Below are positions 54,712 through 63,921 of a stretch of DNA of 64,000 bases, in pieces. The stretch comes from Agaribacterium haliotis (lineage in GTDB: Bacteria > Pseudomonadota > Gammaproteobacteria > Pseudomonadales > Cellvibrionaceae): contig NZ_NKQJ01000007.1 of the NCBI RefSeq assembly GCF_002312815.1, positions 62,001 to 126,000 of the forward strand, written 5' to 3'. Each line of letters starts with the position of its first letter. The first letter of the stretch is position 1. The translations under genes and the position numbers were made by a program. The notes beneath the pieces were generated by a model. It worked only from the letters and a program-made list of their open reading frames with translations, had not been told where the DNA came from and made no database searches.

Positions 54712-55350
54712 GTGAAATTATCTAAAGACGCCCAGCAGGAACTTGGCAGTCTACTGGTGAACCAAAGTGACTTGCTAGTTGTCCTGAGTTTTTTACCGGG
54801 TGGTGCGCTGGACGAATATCCGAGCCTGCAAAAAGAGTTACACCTCTCTCACCCGAAAATTAAGGCCTATCGTTCGGCGTTAAAAAACGGGGACTTCACC
54901 CAAGATGAATATGTTGATCGCATACTCGCTCGCCTTGATATATTTGCGTACGAAATAGCGAAGTCATTAAAGCTGGATTTCTTGGTTGAGCGTGTAGCCC
55001 AGCTTGTTGGTGATGAGCTCGAGGCTATTGATGAATTAAGCATTGCAGATATCGGAATTGAAAGTCTGCAGCGTATTTTAAGTGGCATTAGCAGCGAGTT
55101 GCCTAAGCGTGTTGCCCCGAAGGGCGATCACCCGTTTTTGGCCGAGCGCGGGCGTATTGATCACCGTTTTTGGCGCAAGGCCGATGCGGCTTACGATGCT
55201 TATAACGATGGTTATTCAAAACAGGCGGCACTGGATGCCTGGTGCCAGTTAAACCTAGGCACGCGCTGCCCTCAAAGCTTTATTCGCTGGTTAAAAGTTT
55301 GGGGTGACCCGAGGGAATTGATCGAGTGGGTCGACTATAAAACGGCCTAG
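54712..55350 (+). CDS. Protein of unknown function
   Basis: 212 residues starting with GTG 54712, GGAGATTC upstream. No signal peptide; predominantly helical (AQQELGSLLVNQSDLLVVLSFL; RILARLDIFAYEIAKSLKL; VERVAQLVGDELEAIDELSIADIGIESLQRIL). Trp-rich C-terminus (RFIRWLKVWGDP-like, IEWVDY). The motif DHRFWRKADAAYDAYNDGYSKQ stands out. I do not recognise it. It follows the amidohydrolase at 56 bases and might be its transcriptional companion. Confidence 0.65.
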   Translation: MKLSKDAQQELGSLLVNQSDLLVVLSFLPGGALDEYPSLQKELHLSHPKIKAYRSALKNGDFTQDEYVDRILARLDIFAYEIAKSLKLDFLVERVAQLVGDELEAIDELSIADIGIESLQRILSGISSELPKRVAPKGDHPFLAERGRIDHRFWRKADAAYDAYNDGYSKQAALDAWCQLNLGTRCPQSFIRWLKVWGDPRELIEWVDYKTA

Positions 55351-55356
55351 TGGCTT

Positions 55357-56274
55357 TTAAGCTTGTTGTCCCGACAGTGCCATCTCGAAGGTCGAGTGTT
55401 CGTACTTGTCCTTCAATTGTGTCGCAATGAGTTCTTTAAGTTCAAAAGTCTTTTCTATGCCTGCTTCTTCTAAATAAATTCGCCCGACAAAAGCAATCAC
55501 TAAAAACGAGCTACCGGTTTTTGAAATAAATAGCTCATCGAGGCTTTCGAGATCAATGTGTTTGTTAATGATGTCGCGAATACTGTTTTTGGTTTCTTCG
55601 TCTTGCAGAACGCCACCCGACATTTCAATAAATGAAGATCGAATCAGTTTAATTGGCTGGTAGATAACCAGTAAACAAAGTGCGATAACAACAATGGAGT
55701 CGCCAATTTGAGTCAGGAAACCCCACTGACTTGCAGTTGGGATCAAGGACATGCCGACCAACGAAAGCCCAGCGCCGGCGGACATCGCACCATCAATAAA
55801 TGACTGAACGGTATAGGCCGATAGCATGGTGCTGCTATTGCCGATCTTTTTATTGCAGTACAGGAACAGCCAGGTTAAACCAAAACACAGCAGCATCATG
55901 GCAATGGTATAGATGCCGATAATACTGGTGTTGATCGCCTCAAAGCGCTCGCCCTCGATATAGGAAAAAATTTTCAGGCCGTTTTCTATCGATGCGGAAA
56001 TTATCAGGCCGAGGGTTAATAAACCGATAAGTAAGGAATAGAGCGATTCAAATACATATTGGCCAAAAGGGAAGGTCGTGGTTTTATTCGCTTTGATCTT
56101 GGCGATTTTTAAACCTACTAATGTTGCAATCGCTCCGATAAGAGAGAAATTGCCATCGAGCAATAGCGCCTGGGATCCTGAGTAGTAGTAGGCTGTCCAG
56201 CCTGCGACGGCCATCAGCATGCTGACCAAGGCTCCGGTCAATATCGCTCTTTGTTCTATGGTGTTGCTGTTCAT
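55357..56274 (-). CDS. Cation diffusion facilitator-like membrane protein with altered metal site
   Basis: 305 residues. About six helices (AILTGALVSMLMAVAGWTAYYYSGSQALLLDGNFSLIGA...; LLIGLLTLGLIISASI; GIYTIAMMLLCFGLTWLFLYC) plus a C-terminal cytosolic domain (DLESLDELFISKTGSSFLVIAFVGRIY). The overall plan is CDF. However, the transport-site motif of TM2 reads DGNFS instead of [HD]xxxD, and that of TM5 reads QSFID instead of HxxxD. Zinc transport by the usual four-ligand site is therefore doubtful. It may carry another substrate or be a divergent member common in marine bacteria. Confidence 0.8.
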   Translation of the reverse strand: MNSNTIEQRAILTGALVSMLMAVAGWTAYYYSGSQALLLDGNFSLIGAIATLVGLKIAKIKANKTTTFPFGQYVFESLYSLLIGLLTLGLIISASIENGLKIFSYIEGERFEAINTSIIGIYTIAMMLLCFGLTWLFLYCNKKIGNSSTMLSAYTVQSFIDGAMSAGAGLSLVGMSLIPTASQWGFLTQIGDSIVVIALCLLVIYQPIKLIRSSFIEMSGGVLQDEETKNSIRDIINKHIDLESLDELFISKTGSSFLVIAFVGRIYLEEAGIEKTFELKELIATQLKDKYEHSTFEMALSGQQA

Positions 56275-56501
56275 CAGAAAGTTGCCTTAGTGTTCTTTGC
56301 CCTGTGCTCTATCTCGTATCGCGGATTCTGACAGATTTTTTACTACCAAGCCTTACCAATACGGCTAGTGATGTTTGGTAATACAGCCTTTCTTATCATG
56401 CGCTCAAGGTCTCAGGGTTACCGACGCGAGCCGTAAAGCTTCCGAGCTTCTGTCGACACCCTGCAGGTCTCCTTAATACACCTAAGTAAAAAGGTAGAGC
56501 C

Positions 56502-58421
56502 ATGAAACGAAAAATGTTTTATATCACTGATAACGACAATGTTCTGGATAGCCCGTCCCGTCGTTCCTTCTTTAAATCCGCCGGTGGCGCTGCGGCCTTG
56601 TCATTGAGCATAAGCCCCCTTGCTCAAGCTGTTAACTACGCTGCTGCAGACCTCGATGATGTATCTGATCGCCTGGTGCTTTATGTCAATGGCAAGGTTT
56701 ACCAGGGCGATAAGTTTAAGCAGCACTGGGCGCAGGCCTTTGCCGTAAAGGCTGGAAAGTTTGTACAGGTTGGTACAAACAAAGAGATTCTGAACTTGTC
56801 CGAAAGGGGGGGGCGAATTGTCGACTTGCGCGGCCATACTGTGGTTCCCGGTCTTGTCGACGACCACATGCACCCAGAGATGGCCGTTGAGCAACACAAC
56901 AACATCATTATTGATGAGCTTGAGACAACGTATGAAGAGTTTAAGGCCTTGGTGGAAACTGAATTGCGTGAGCACCCTGAGAAAGAGTGGGTCTTTGGTG
57001 GCAACCTAGATTATTTGTGGGATGACGGCAGTGATATTCAGATGTTTGGTCAGCCCTCACATAAAAAAATTCTCGACGAGCTGATTCCAGATAAGCCGGC
57101 GTTTTTCTGGGAGACCTCCGGTCATGCGGCATTGGTGAATTCAAAAGCGCTCGAAGTCTGCGGTATTTACGATGACAGCCCGGACCCTGTTGGTGGTCAT
57201 TATGTAAAAGATAGTCATGGGAAATTAACCGGCGTCCTGCGTGAACTTGCGGCCCACGTCGTATGGGAAAAATTCTTGCTAACCTTGCCTTCACCGGAAG
57301 ACATTGCCGAGCAGCAGCTAAAACCGATATTCAGTTATTTGAATAGTTACGGCCTGACTTCAATCACTGAACCCTGGTCGAGGGAGATGTATGGCCGAGC
57401 CTACAAACACCTCGACAGCAGAAATGACTTGAGCATTCGCCTTACAACTTATGCAACAGACATGGTCGATTTTGCTACGTCTGAAATGCAGCAAATCGCT
57501 AGAAACTATATCTACAACCATACACACTATAGTGGCAACATGGTGCAGCTCGTGGGTGTTAAATACATTCTTGATGGCGCAGCTGCAGGGCAAACGGCGA
57601 TTGTCGTAGAGCCATATGAAGGCACTGACTACCACGGCCCTTGGCGCAATACACCGGAAGATTATCGCGAGGGTTTGCATCGTTACGATGAGATGGGCTT
57701 AGTTGTACATGCTCACTGCGCGGGTGACGGAGCGGCGCGTATGGTTCTGGATGCGGTGGAGGAGCTACGCAAGAAACCCGGTAATAACGCCGATAAACTG
57801 CAACACCGTATCGCTCACACATCGATGATTCATCCAGATGATGTGCATCGTATTGCCGAGCTAAATGTTTGGGCTGAGTTTTCACCGGTCTTCTGGTACG
57901 ACATGCCGGCCATTCGAGTTGTTGAAAAAGACATTGGTAAACACAGGGTCAATAAATACATGTTCCCGATTAAACCCATTGTTGATTCTGGCGCGAGTGT
58001 GTCCATCGGCACCGACTGGGCGGTTACTCCCGTCAACCCCTGGGTTGCCCTTGAAACCGTGGTTACCCGACGAGGCCCCGGTATTACTGAAGGCCCTTCA
58101 CTGAATGCCGAGGAGCACGCTATCCCGCTGGAGACGGCCTTGTGGATGTACACTCAGGGTGGTGCTGACAGCCAGAAGCAGGGCGATAAAATCGGTTCAA
58201 TTAGCGCCGGTAAATTTGCCGACTTTGTGGTACTCAACCAAAATATTTTTGAGGTACCGATTCACGAAGTGCATAAAACCAAAGCGCTCAGTACCGTTGT
58301 CGGTGGTCGCGATGTGTATTTAAGTTCGCAGGTAGGCGACTTAGTAGACTTTACTAAGATAGAAGGAAAGTACGCAAATGAGACGATAAGTTATTCAAGC
58401 AATGGTCGCCAGTTCTGTTGA
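56502..58421 (+). CDS. Tat-exported YtcJ-like amidohydrolase
   Basis: 639 residues. Twin-arginine signal (SPSRRSFFKSAGGAAALSL, cut near AQA). Amidohydrolase 3 domain: VLYVNGKVYQGDKF, metal motif GLVDDHMHPEMAV, YILDGAAAGQTAIVVEPYEG, VVHAHCAGDGAARMVLDA, SIGTDWAVTPVNPWVAL and ADFVVLNQNIFEVPIHEVHKT. Folded export implies the metal is loaded in the cytoplasm. It shares many motifs with the lipoprotein at 52934 and probably acts on a similar extracytoplasmic substrate. An AGGTAG ribosome site precedes the ATG and a clear terminator follows. Confidence 0.9.
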   Translation: MKRKMFYITDNDNVLDSPSRRSFFKSAGGAAALSLSISPLAQAVNYAAADLDDVSDRLVLYVNGKVYQGDKFKQHWAQAFAVKAGKFVQVGTNKEILNLSERGGRIVDLRGHTVVPGLVDDHMHPEMAVEQHNNIIIDELETTYEEFKALVETELREHPEKEWVFGGNLDYLWDDGSDIQMFGQPSHKKILDELIPDKPAFFWETSGHAALVNSKALEVCGIYDDSPDPVGGHYVKDSHGKLTGVLRELAAHVVWEKFLLTLPSPEDIAEQQLKPIFSYLNSYGLTSITEPWSREMYGRAYKHLDSRNDLSIRLTTYATDMVDFATSEMQQIARNYIYNHTHYSGNMVQLVGVKYILDGAAAGQTAIVVEPYEGTDYHGPWRNTPEDYREGLHRYDEMGLVVHAHCAGDGAARMVLDAVEELRKKPGNNADKLQHRIAHTSMIHPDDVHRIAELNVWAEFSPVFWYDMPAIRVVEKDIGKHRVNKYMFPIKPIVDSGASVSIGTDWAVTPVNPWVALETVVTRRGPGITEGPSLNAEEHAIPLETALWMYTQGGADSQKQGDKIGSISAGKFADFVVLNQNIFEVPIHEVHKTKALSTVVGGRDVYLSSQVGDLVDFTKIEGKYANETISYSSNGRQFC

Positions 58422-58447
58422 CCGCTGTGTTAATTGCAAATCCCAGC

Positions 58448-58480
58448 AAGGCGCCTGACAATTTGTAAGGCGCCTTTTTT
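58448..58480 (+). terminator. Rho-independent terminator
   Basis: AAGGCGCC (58448-58455) and GGCGCCTT (58469-58476) with 13-base loop, followed by TTTTT. It ends the amidohydrolase transcript. Confidence 0.85.
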
Positions 58481-59038
58481 ATGCGCTAGTTGGAGCTGAA
58501 ATACTTAGACTGGGCAAAGAATAAACCGGTGTGGGTGCTATCGACATATTCAACCCGCCACCACCAAGCGCTTGGCCAATTGGGTCAACTACATAAAAGC
58601 CACCACCCTTGGTATAAATCTTTTGCCATAGGTATTACTCCACAATAGTGTGGAACTGGTGCTTGTCGACGGCCTCGATGAAACATTACTAACGACGGTC
58701 ACATAGTGAAAGTGTTTTCCGTGAGCACTGCGCTTTTTCAACCACGGTAAGCTTTCATACAGATGGAGTTAGCTCTAAACCTTTGGGGGCTGACAAAGAA
58801 ATAGATACGTACATATGACGAAAGACTTCGGGGTAGGGATCTTCATACGTCTTTGATGTACAGAATAATTACCTCCATATCAAGTAGCTGTCTCAGTGTG
58901 CTATTGGCAAAGGCTCTATCTTTAAATTCAGGCAAAATAGTTTGTAGATAGGGTAAGAGTTTTTAATTGATATAAATGCAGAAGCTTGTGCTAGCGGGGA
59001 GTGTCATGAAGAGATTTGTTAGTGAAGAGTCTAAAAAA
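58481..59038. other. Gene-poor region with possible decayed coding sequence
   Basis: Part of a 661-base gap. On the minus strand two overlapping frames (stop at 58479-58481, reaching back to about 58630) read protein-like text: one has KGGGFYVVDPIGQALGGGG, the other SAWWWRVEYVDSTHTG before a TAG. Neither has a start, and stops interrupt both upstream. It may be a frameshifted remnant, but I cannot name a family. The rest shows nothing. Confidence 0.3.
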
Positions 59039-59064
59039 AGAGCACCGGGTTTAATCGGTGCTCT
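59033..59064 (-). terminator. Rho-independent terminator of the amide hydrolase gene
   Basis: AGAGCACCG (59039-59047) and CGGTGCTCT (59056-59064), loop GGTTTAAT. Read leftwards the stem is followed by TTTTTTT. It lies just past the stop codon of the 59083-60246 gene. Confidence 0.9.
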
Positions 59065-59082
59065 GTAGGTTTATGCACTTTT

Positions 59083-60246
59083 TTAGTGGTTACGAATATG
59101 CACTTCCGGGTGCTCGTCATCAGTCTTGATATACATATCCACTAATTTTCCATTCACTCTGAAGTGAGTTGAGGTTACAGTTCCAACGTATTTCCCACGA
59201 CCTTTCCACAGCGGTTTACTTTCAGCAAAAGCCTGAACCTTCTCCTTACTGGTATCGACGTCTGCGGTTTTCATATATTCCTCAGAGGCGTTTTGTCGAT
59301 CAATGCTGCACTGTGAAGTAAAAGGTTTTACACACTCTTCCGGTTGATAGGTTGAGTGATTGGCGTGAGCCTGTCTGTCGCGCGAACTCAATATAGTCTG
59401 GCCGTTGTAGTGGTTTTCTATATTGAGTACGCGCTCATTCGCGTCGACCAGGGTGTAAGAGAAAAACGCTGAGTACTCGGGGAACTCCGCCATCATCTCA
59501 ACCAACTCATCGGCCGATTCGGTGTTATAGGCTTCCCAGCTTAAGTAATACGATGGGGTCGAAGTCGCAGAGATAATTTCTCCGTCGAGAACCTCTCGCA
59601 CCTTGCCTTCGTCGGCCATGGTATTCATTAAAATAGGCTGCCCGCCTTTGTTAACGCCGCCGTAGGGAATCAAGCCTGCCCAGGTCTGAATAATGCGGTG
59701 TTTGCCGTCATCGTCGATATGGTTCAGCACAATCAAACCTTCGTAATTAATGCCCATGTAATCGAAGTTGGCTTGTGCCCAGGCTCTACCCTGACCGTCG
59801 CTAATACCCATGACGGTACAGCGTTCGCTCGCGGGTTTATCCTGTAAAAAGCCCATGCCACCGTTTCTTTGCGATTCAAGTACAGCCTCATCGGACATGC
59901 CAACGGCGAGCAGTAGATGGGGATCGCGATTCAAACTATCGGCAAGGCCTTTAATATAGTTCGCGGCATCGGGGGAGACTGTTTTTAATCTGAGGAAGAG
60001 ATTTTGCCCCTGCATGCCTTTGGCAAGGCTAATAACATTTAGGCCAGGTAGCATTTCACCGAGCATGTCGTTGTAGCGGTCTATGCCGTCGAGGATCTGC
60101 TCTTTGGCAACGGTGCCGACGTGAAGGCCGAGCTCATAACTACTGCCCTCAAACTTCACTTCGGCAATTTGGTCGGTGTGTTGGATCAGCTCCGCGTTCG
60201 CAGAAGCGCTGATGATAAGTGCGATGCATGCGTTTAATGCTTTCAT
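59083..60246 (-). CDS. Exported C45/AAT-like amide hydrolase (choloylglycine hydrolase clan)
   Basis: About 387 residues from ATG 60244-60246. Signal peptide (ALNACIALIISASANA). The N-terminal region (VKFEGSSYELGLHVGTVAKEQI) is typical of acyl-CoA:6-aminopenicillanate acyltransferase-like Ntn hydrolases. The likely nucleophile Cys is in SERCTVMGISDGQGRAWAQANFDY, with the conserved NFDY and INYEGLIVLNHI segments following; the pro-part would be removed at this Cys. Related enzymes cut penicillin, N-acyl homoserine lactones or other N-acyl amides. Exported; own terminator; next to amidohydrolase and RND genes. The substrate cannot be deduced. Confidence 0.83.
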   Translation of the reverse strand: MKALNACIALIISASANAELIQHTDQIAEVKFEGSSYELGLHVGTVAKEQILDGIDRYNDMLGEMLPGLNVISLAKGMQGQNLFLRLKTVSPDAANYIKGLADSLNRDPHLLLAVGMSDEAVLESQRNGGMGFLQDKPASERCTVMGISDGQGRAWAQANFDYMGINYEGLIVLNHIDDDGKHRIIQTWAGLIPYGGVNKGGQPILMNTMADEGKVREVLDGEIISATSTPSYYLSWEAYNTESADELVEMMAEFPEYSAFFSYTLVDANERVLNIENHYNGQTILSSRDRQAHANHSTYQPEECVKPFTSQCSIDRQNASEEYMKTADVDTSKEKVQAFAESKPLWKGRGKYVGTVTSTHFRVNGKLVDMYIKTDDEHPEVHIRNH

Positions 60247-60559
60247 AGGTAGTACCTCTTTTAGTTCGCCTAGCTGGCTGAAAGGCCGCAATCTGGCTTT
60301 GATCTTGTCTGCTGCGGTATGCGCTTACAGTAGCGAGAGTGGCTTTACCAAACATCACTAGCCGCACTGGTGAGCTTTAGTAGTGACAATTAAGAGGGGC
60401 GGGCATAATTCGGGTGAAACTTGCACGGGGAGTACATAGATTGAGCGCGATAGTGACAAATTGACTACTAAGCTCTGGCAATACACTTAGTAATGCTTAG
60501 TATGCGAGCGGGCTTTAGTATGAGCCTATGTTGTAGATAAATTCAGGTGGTGCGCCGCT
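60247..60559. promoter_or_regulatory. Divergent promoter region with short repeats
   Basis: 313 bases between the amide hydrolase (-) and the RND gene (+). TAGTGACAA occurs at 60381 and 60451, and TTAGTA-type hexamers recur at about 60378, 60489, 60498 and 60515. These could be binding sites of a shared regulator; no regulator gene is adjacent. Confidence 0.4.
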
Positions 60560-63500
60560 ATGTTAAAAATCTTTCTCAATCGTCCCAAATTTGCCGTGGT
60601 TCTCAGTATCTTTATGATGCTCGCCGGTGCCATCGCTGCAATTAACTCGCCGGTTGCCCGCTACCCCGATGTCGCTCCGGTAACTGTGCAGGTCTACACC
60701 TGGATGGATGGCGCCAGTGCCGAGGTGGTCGCTAAAGTTGTTGCGCCCAATATCGAAAAGCAAGTAAACGGCGTTGAAGGCATGGAGTTTATGAAATCGA
60801 CTTCCGGCTCCGACGGAACCTACTCGCTCGAAGTGGTCTTTGCTGCAGGCACTGATGCAGACAGGGCTGTGAGTCTTGTGCAAAACCGGGTTAATTTGGC
60901 ATTGCCTGAATTACCCGTCGACGTGGCCCGCAATGGAATCACCGTTGAAAAGTACACCAGCGGTATGGTGTTAGCGTTGGCAGTTAGCGACCCGGATGGA
61001 AAGGCAAGCGAACTTGAAATCAATGCGTTCTCTGGCGGAGCCTTAAAAGAAGCTATTCAGCGCTTGCGCGGTGTATCGAAGGTACAGATCGTCGGTGAAA
61101 AAAAGTACGCAATGCGTGTTTGGCTCGACCCGGTAAAAATGGCTCAGTTTAAGGTCAATATTGATGAGATTTCCTACGCCATTGCTCAACAAAACAAAAT
61201 TGCCGGGGCAGGCCGCATTGTCGGTGATGAGCTTGAGTATTCACTTTCCGTTGATGGTGGTTTGGTCGAAGCCGATCAGTTTGGCAATATCGTAATACGC
61301 AATAAAGCGCTATCTAAAAAAGTGTTACTCCGCGATGTTGCCGAAGTTAGCCTGGGGTCGGAATCCTATGTTGCCAATGCCTACAGCGACGGTGGCATAG
61401 GCTCTTTGATTTTTATTTATCGAACTCCCGATGCCAATGCGATGGATGTGGGGGCTTCAGTTAAAGAGCTGATAAATAGTATGGATAGCTCCTACCGCAT
61501 TGAAGCCGTCTACGATACAACCGAATTTGTTGCCGGGGCTATTTATTCCGTTATTGAAACACTGATCCTGGCCGTGGTCATTGTCTCGTTGGTAACTTTG
61601 TTCTTTATGCAGTCACTGCGTTTGACCTTGATTACCTGCACGGCGATTCCAGTATCGCTGATTGGCACTTTTGCGGTGATGTCGGCAGCAAATATCAGTA
61701 TCAATATTATTTCGATGTTTGGTTTAGTGATGGCGATTGGCATCGTTGTTGATGCGGCCATTATTGTTATTGAGAAAGCTGAGTCGATTCTGCACGAGAA
61801 GAAAGACCTGAGTGTCAAAGGCGCTATCTCTGAAGCGATGGACGTTGTTGTTAGCCCAATTGTCGCAAGTGCGTTGGTTTTACTGGCTGTGTTTGCACCG
61901 ACAGTATTTATGTCCGGTATGACCGGGATCATCTACGGTCAGTTCGGTATCGTCTTGTGTGCTGCAGTGCTTGTTAGCACGGTAGTCGCTTTAACGCTTA
62001 CACCCGCGCTCTGCGTTTTATTTATGAAACGAGAAAACAAAGGCAGTGTTGCGCGCGTACTGGAGAAATTGATCGGCGCTAAAGTAAGGGGCTTCACTTG
62101 CTTAACTAAAGCTGCTGTTAAGTTGCCTCTTGTATCTATTATGGTGTTGCTTGCCATGTTGTATGCGACTTTTGAAGCAGCAAAAGGCATCCCCAGCGGT
62201 ATGCTGCCAAACGAAGATACCTCTGCCGTATTTGTTGTCGGTTCATTTCCTCAGGGAAGCTCACTGGCCAAAACCGATGCGCTTACGACTGAATTGAGCA
62301 AGGACATTCTTCAGCTTGAAGGCGTTGCGAATGTGATGTCGGCCAGTGGTTTTAATCTGCTTACCCAAGCTGCTGAAATGAATTCATTTATGATCGTTGC
62401 AACCATGCCGCCACTTACTGAAAGGCAAGTATCGGATGATTGGTTGGTAGAACAACTCAATGCTCTGCTGGCGAGCAAAGAAGGCTTTTTAGGTTTCGCC
62501 TTTAAACCGCCCGTTATTCCTGAGCTCGGCATGGTTAATGGTGTCAATGTGGTATTTAACGATGCCAAAGGCCGAAGCCCTGCTGAGATGGGTGAGTTAA
62601 TTGCTCAAATAGTGGCGGAATTAAATGCGAGTGAGGCTATTAGCTATGCCTCTACGCAATACAGTGTTGATAAACCTTCTTTACGTTTGAACTTAGATAG
62701 GCAAGCGCTCGATAACTACGGTGTGGTTTATGCCGATGTGGTTGCGAGTATCCAGGCTTATATGGGTGGCATGTATGTAAATACCTTTAATAAAGAGGGG
62801 CGCAATTACAAGGTGCTGATTCAGAATGATCCTTCGTATAGAAAAAATGCTGAGGCGCTTGAATTGCTTCAATTCGCACACCCGAACGGCAACACAATTC
62901 CGGCGACTCAGGTCATGACGGTTGAAGAAGTTACCGTCCCGGCTTTTATTAGTCGCTTTAATGTATTTCAGTCTGTGGCGGTGGACCTTATGCCTTCGGG
63001 ATCGAGCGGTGCCGCGATTCAAGCAGTGCAAGCACTTGAACTGCCCGATGGTGTTAGTTATGAATTTACCGGAACGGCACTTGAAGAGGTCAAAGCGGGC
63101 AATCAGGTTTTGATTGTATTTGGCTTGGCTTTGTTGATTACTTTTTTGGTGTTGGTTGCTCAATATGAATCTTGGGTGATTCCACTAATTATTATGCTCA
63201 CGGTTCCAACGGCTGTGATTGGTATTACTGGCGGAGTTTTGGCCCTTGGCTCAGAAATCAATATGCTGACCCAGCTAAGCGCGGTGTTATTGATTGGTAT
63301 GACGGTACGCAACGCAATACTTATAATCGAGTTTGCTAAAACTTTACGTGAAGAACAGGGGCTTGGACTGAAAGAAGCTGCGATAGAAGCGATGAGGGCC
63401 CGCGCGAGAGCAGTATTTATGACGGCCTTTAGTTTTGGCGTTGGTCTGGTGCCATTAATGATGGCCAGTGGCGTGGGTAATGGTGGCCAAAAGGCCCTGG

Positions 63501-63625
63501 GTTATGCATCCTTTGGCGGTATTGTTAGCGCTACTTTTGTCGGCTGTATTTTTGCTTGCGTGTTTTTTGTTGTGATACAGAGCTTGCGAGAAGCAGTAAA
63601 AGCTAGGCTAAGCCCAAAACAATAG
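60560..63625 (+). CDS. RND transporter, HAE1-like, with non-canonical proton relay
   Basis: 1021 residues, typical RND length, twelve helices and two large periplasmic loops (VARYPDVAPVTVQVYTWMDGASAE...; NEDTSAVFVVGSFPQGSS). TM4 motif reads GIVVDAAIIVIEKAE (Asp398, Ala399), where AcrB-type pumps have two Asp. TM10 motif reads GMTVRNAILIIEFAKTL (Arg917), where AcrB has Lys. The VDAA form is known in heavy-metal HME pumps such as CusA, but the remainder looks HAE1-like. No membrane fusion protein or outer-membrane factor gene is adjacent, so it would have to borrow them. Divergent from the amide hydrolase gene. Confidence 0.88.
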   Translation: MLKIFLNRPKFAVVLSIFMMLAGAIAAINSPVARYPDVAPVTVQVYTWMDGASAEVVAKVVAPNIEKQVNGVEGMEFMKSTSGSDGTYSLEVVFAAGTDADRAVSLVQNRVNLALPELPVDVARNGITVEKYTSGMVLALAVSDPDGKASELEINAFSGGALKEAIQRLRGVSKVQIVGEKKYAMRVWLDPVKMAQFKVNIDEISYAIAQQNKIAGAGRIVGDELEYSLSVDGGLVEADQFGNIVIRNKALSKKVLLRDVAEVSLGSESYVANAYSDGGIGSLIFIYRTPDANAMDVGASVKELINSMDSSYRIEAVYDTTEFVAGAIYSVIETLILAVVIVSLVTLFFMQSLRLTLITCTAIPVSLIGTFAVMSAANISINIISMFGLVMAIGIVVDAAIIVIEKAESILHEKKDLSVKGAISEAMDVVVSPIVASALVLLAVFAPTVFMSGMTGIIYGQFGIVLCAAVLVSTVVALTLTPALCVLFMKRENKGSVARVLEKLIGAKVRGFTCLTKAAVKLPLVSIMVLLAMLYATFEAAKGIPSGMLPNEDTSAVFVVGSFPQGSSLAKTDALTTELSKDILQLEGVANVMSASGFNLLTQAAEMNSFMIVATMPPLTERQVSDDWLVEQLNALLASKEGFLGFAFKPPVIPELGMVNGVNVVFNDAKGRSPAEMGELIAQIVAELNASEAISYASTQYSVDKPSLRLNLDRQALDNYGVVYADVVASIQAYMGGMYVNTFNKEGRNYKVLIQNDPSYRKNAEALELLQFAHPNGNTIPATQVMTVEEVTVPAFISRFNVFQSVAVDLMPSGSSGAAIQAVQALELPDGVSYEFTGTALEEVKAGNQVLIVFGLALLITFLVLVAQYESWVIPLIIMLTVPTAVIGITGGVLALGSEINMLTQLSAVLLIGMTVRNAILIIEFAKTLREEQGLGLKEAAIEAMRARARAVFMTAFSFGVGLVPLMMASGVGNGGQKALGYASFGGIVSATFVGCIFACVFFVVIQSLREAVKARLSPKQ

Positions 63626-63801
63626 TTTGCTGTAGGTAGGAGAGTGCATGATCTATACCTAGTCTCCCCCGACAGTCCGCTATTGGCCGTTTTCGCCGAA
63701 TGCACTACGTGTCCCAAAGCAGATGTTAGTAGCCTAGAGTCTAACTGAGAATGGTTTAGCTTCTGGGGGAGGGGCTGCAGGGGTACCGAAAGATTATATG
63801 A

Positions 63802-63844
63802 GAAAGCCCTGTACTCCAGGCATTACCTGATCTACAGGGCTTTC
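63802..63844. terminator. Hairpin between RND gene and gcvP
   Basis: GAAAGCCCTGTA (63802-63813) and TACAGGGCTTTC (63833-63844), perfect 12-bp stem with a 19-base loop. Read leftwards it also has a T-rich tail (GAAAGCCC complement), so it may serve the convergent gcvP gene. Confidence 0.6.
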
Positions 63845-63850
63845 ATTGGC

Positions 63851-63900
63851 GTTAACCCACTTTATTAAGTTAACCCACTCTCTGAAATCGTTAACCCACT
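63851..63900. repeat. Three direct repeats GTTAACCCACT
   Basis: GTTAACCCACT begins at 63851, 63869 and 63890, with spacings of 18 and 21. It lies just downstream of the gcvP stop. The core GTTAAC resembles the MITE end, but the remainder does not. Confidence 0.7.
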
Positions 63901-63921
63901 TTATTCCATGACCTCAACAAC

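Noticed and set aside
63851-63900. GTTAACCCACT repeats as part of the MITE family
   Set aside because: Only the palindromic GTTAAC core is shared; the flanking bases and lengths differ.
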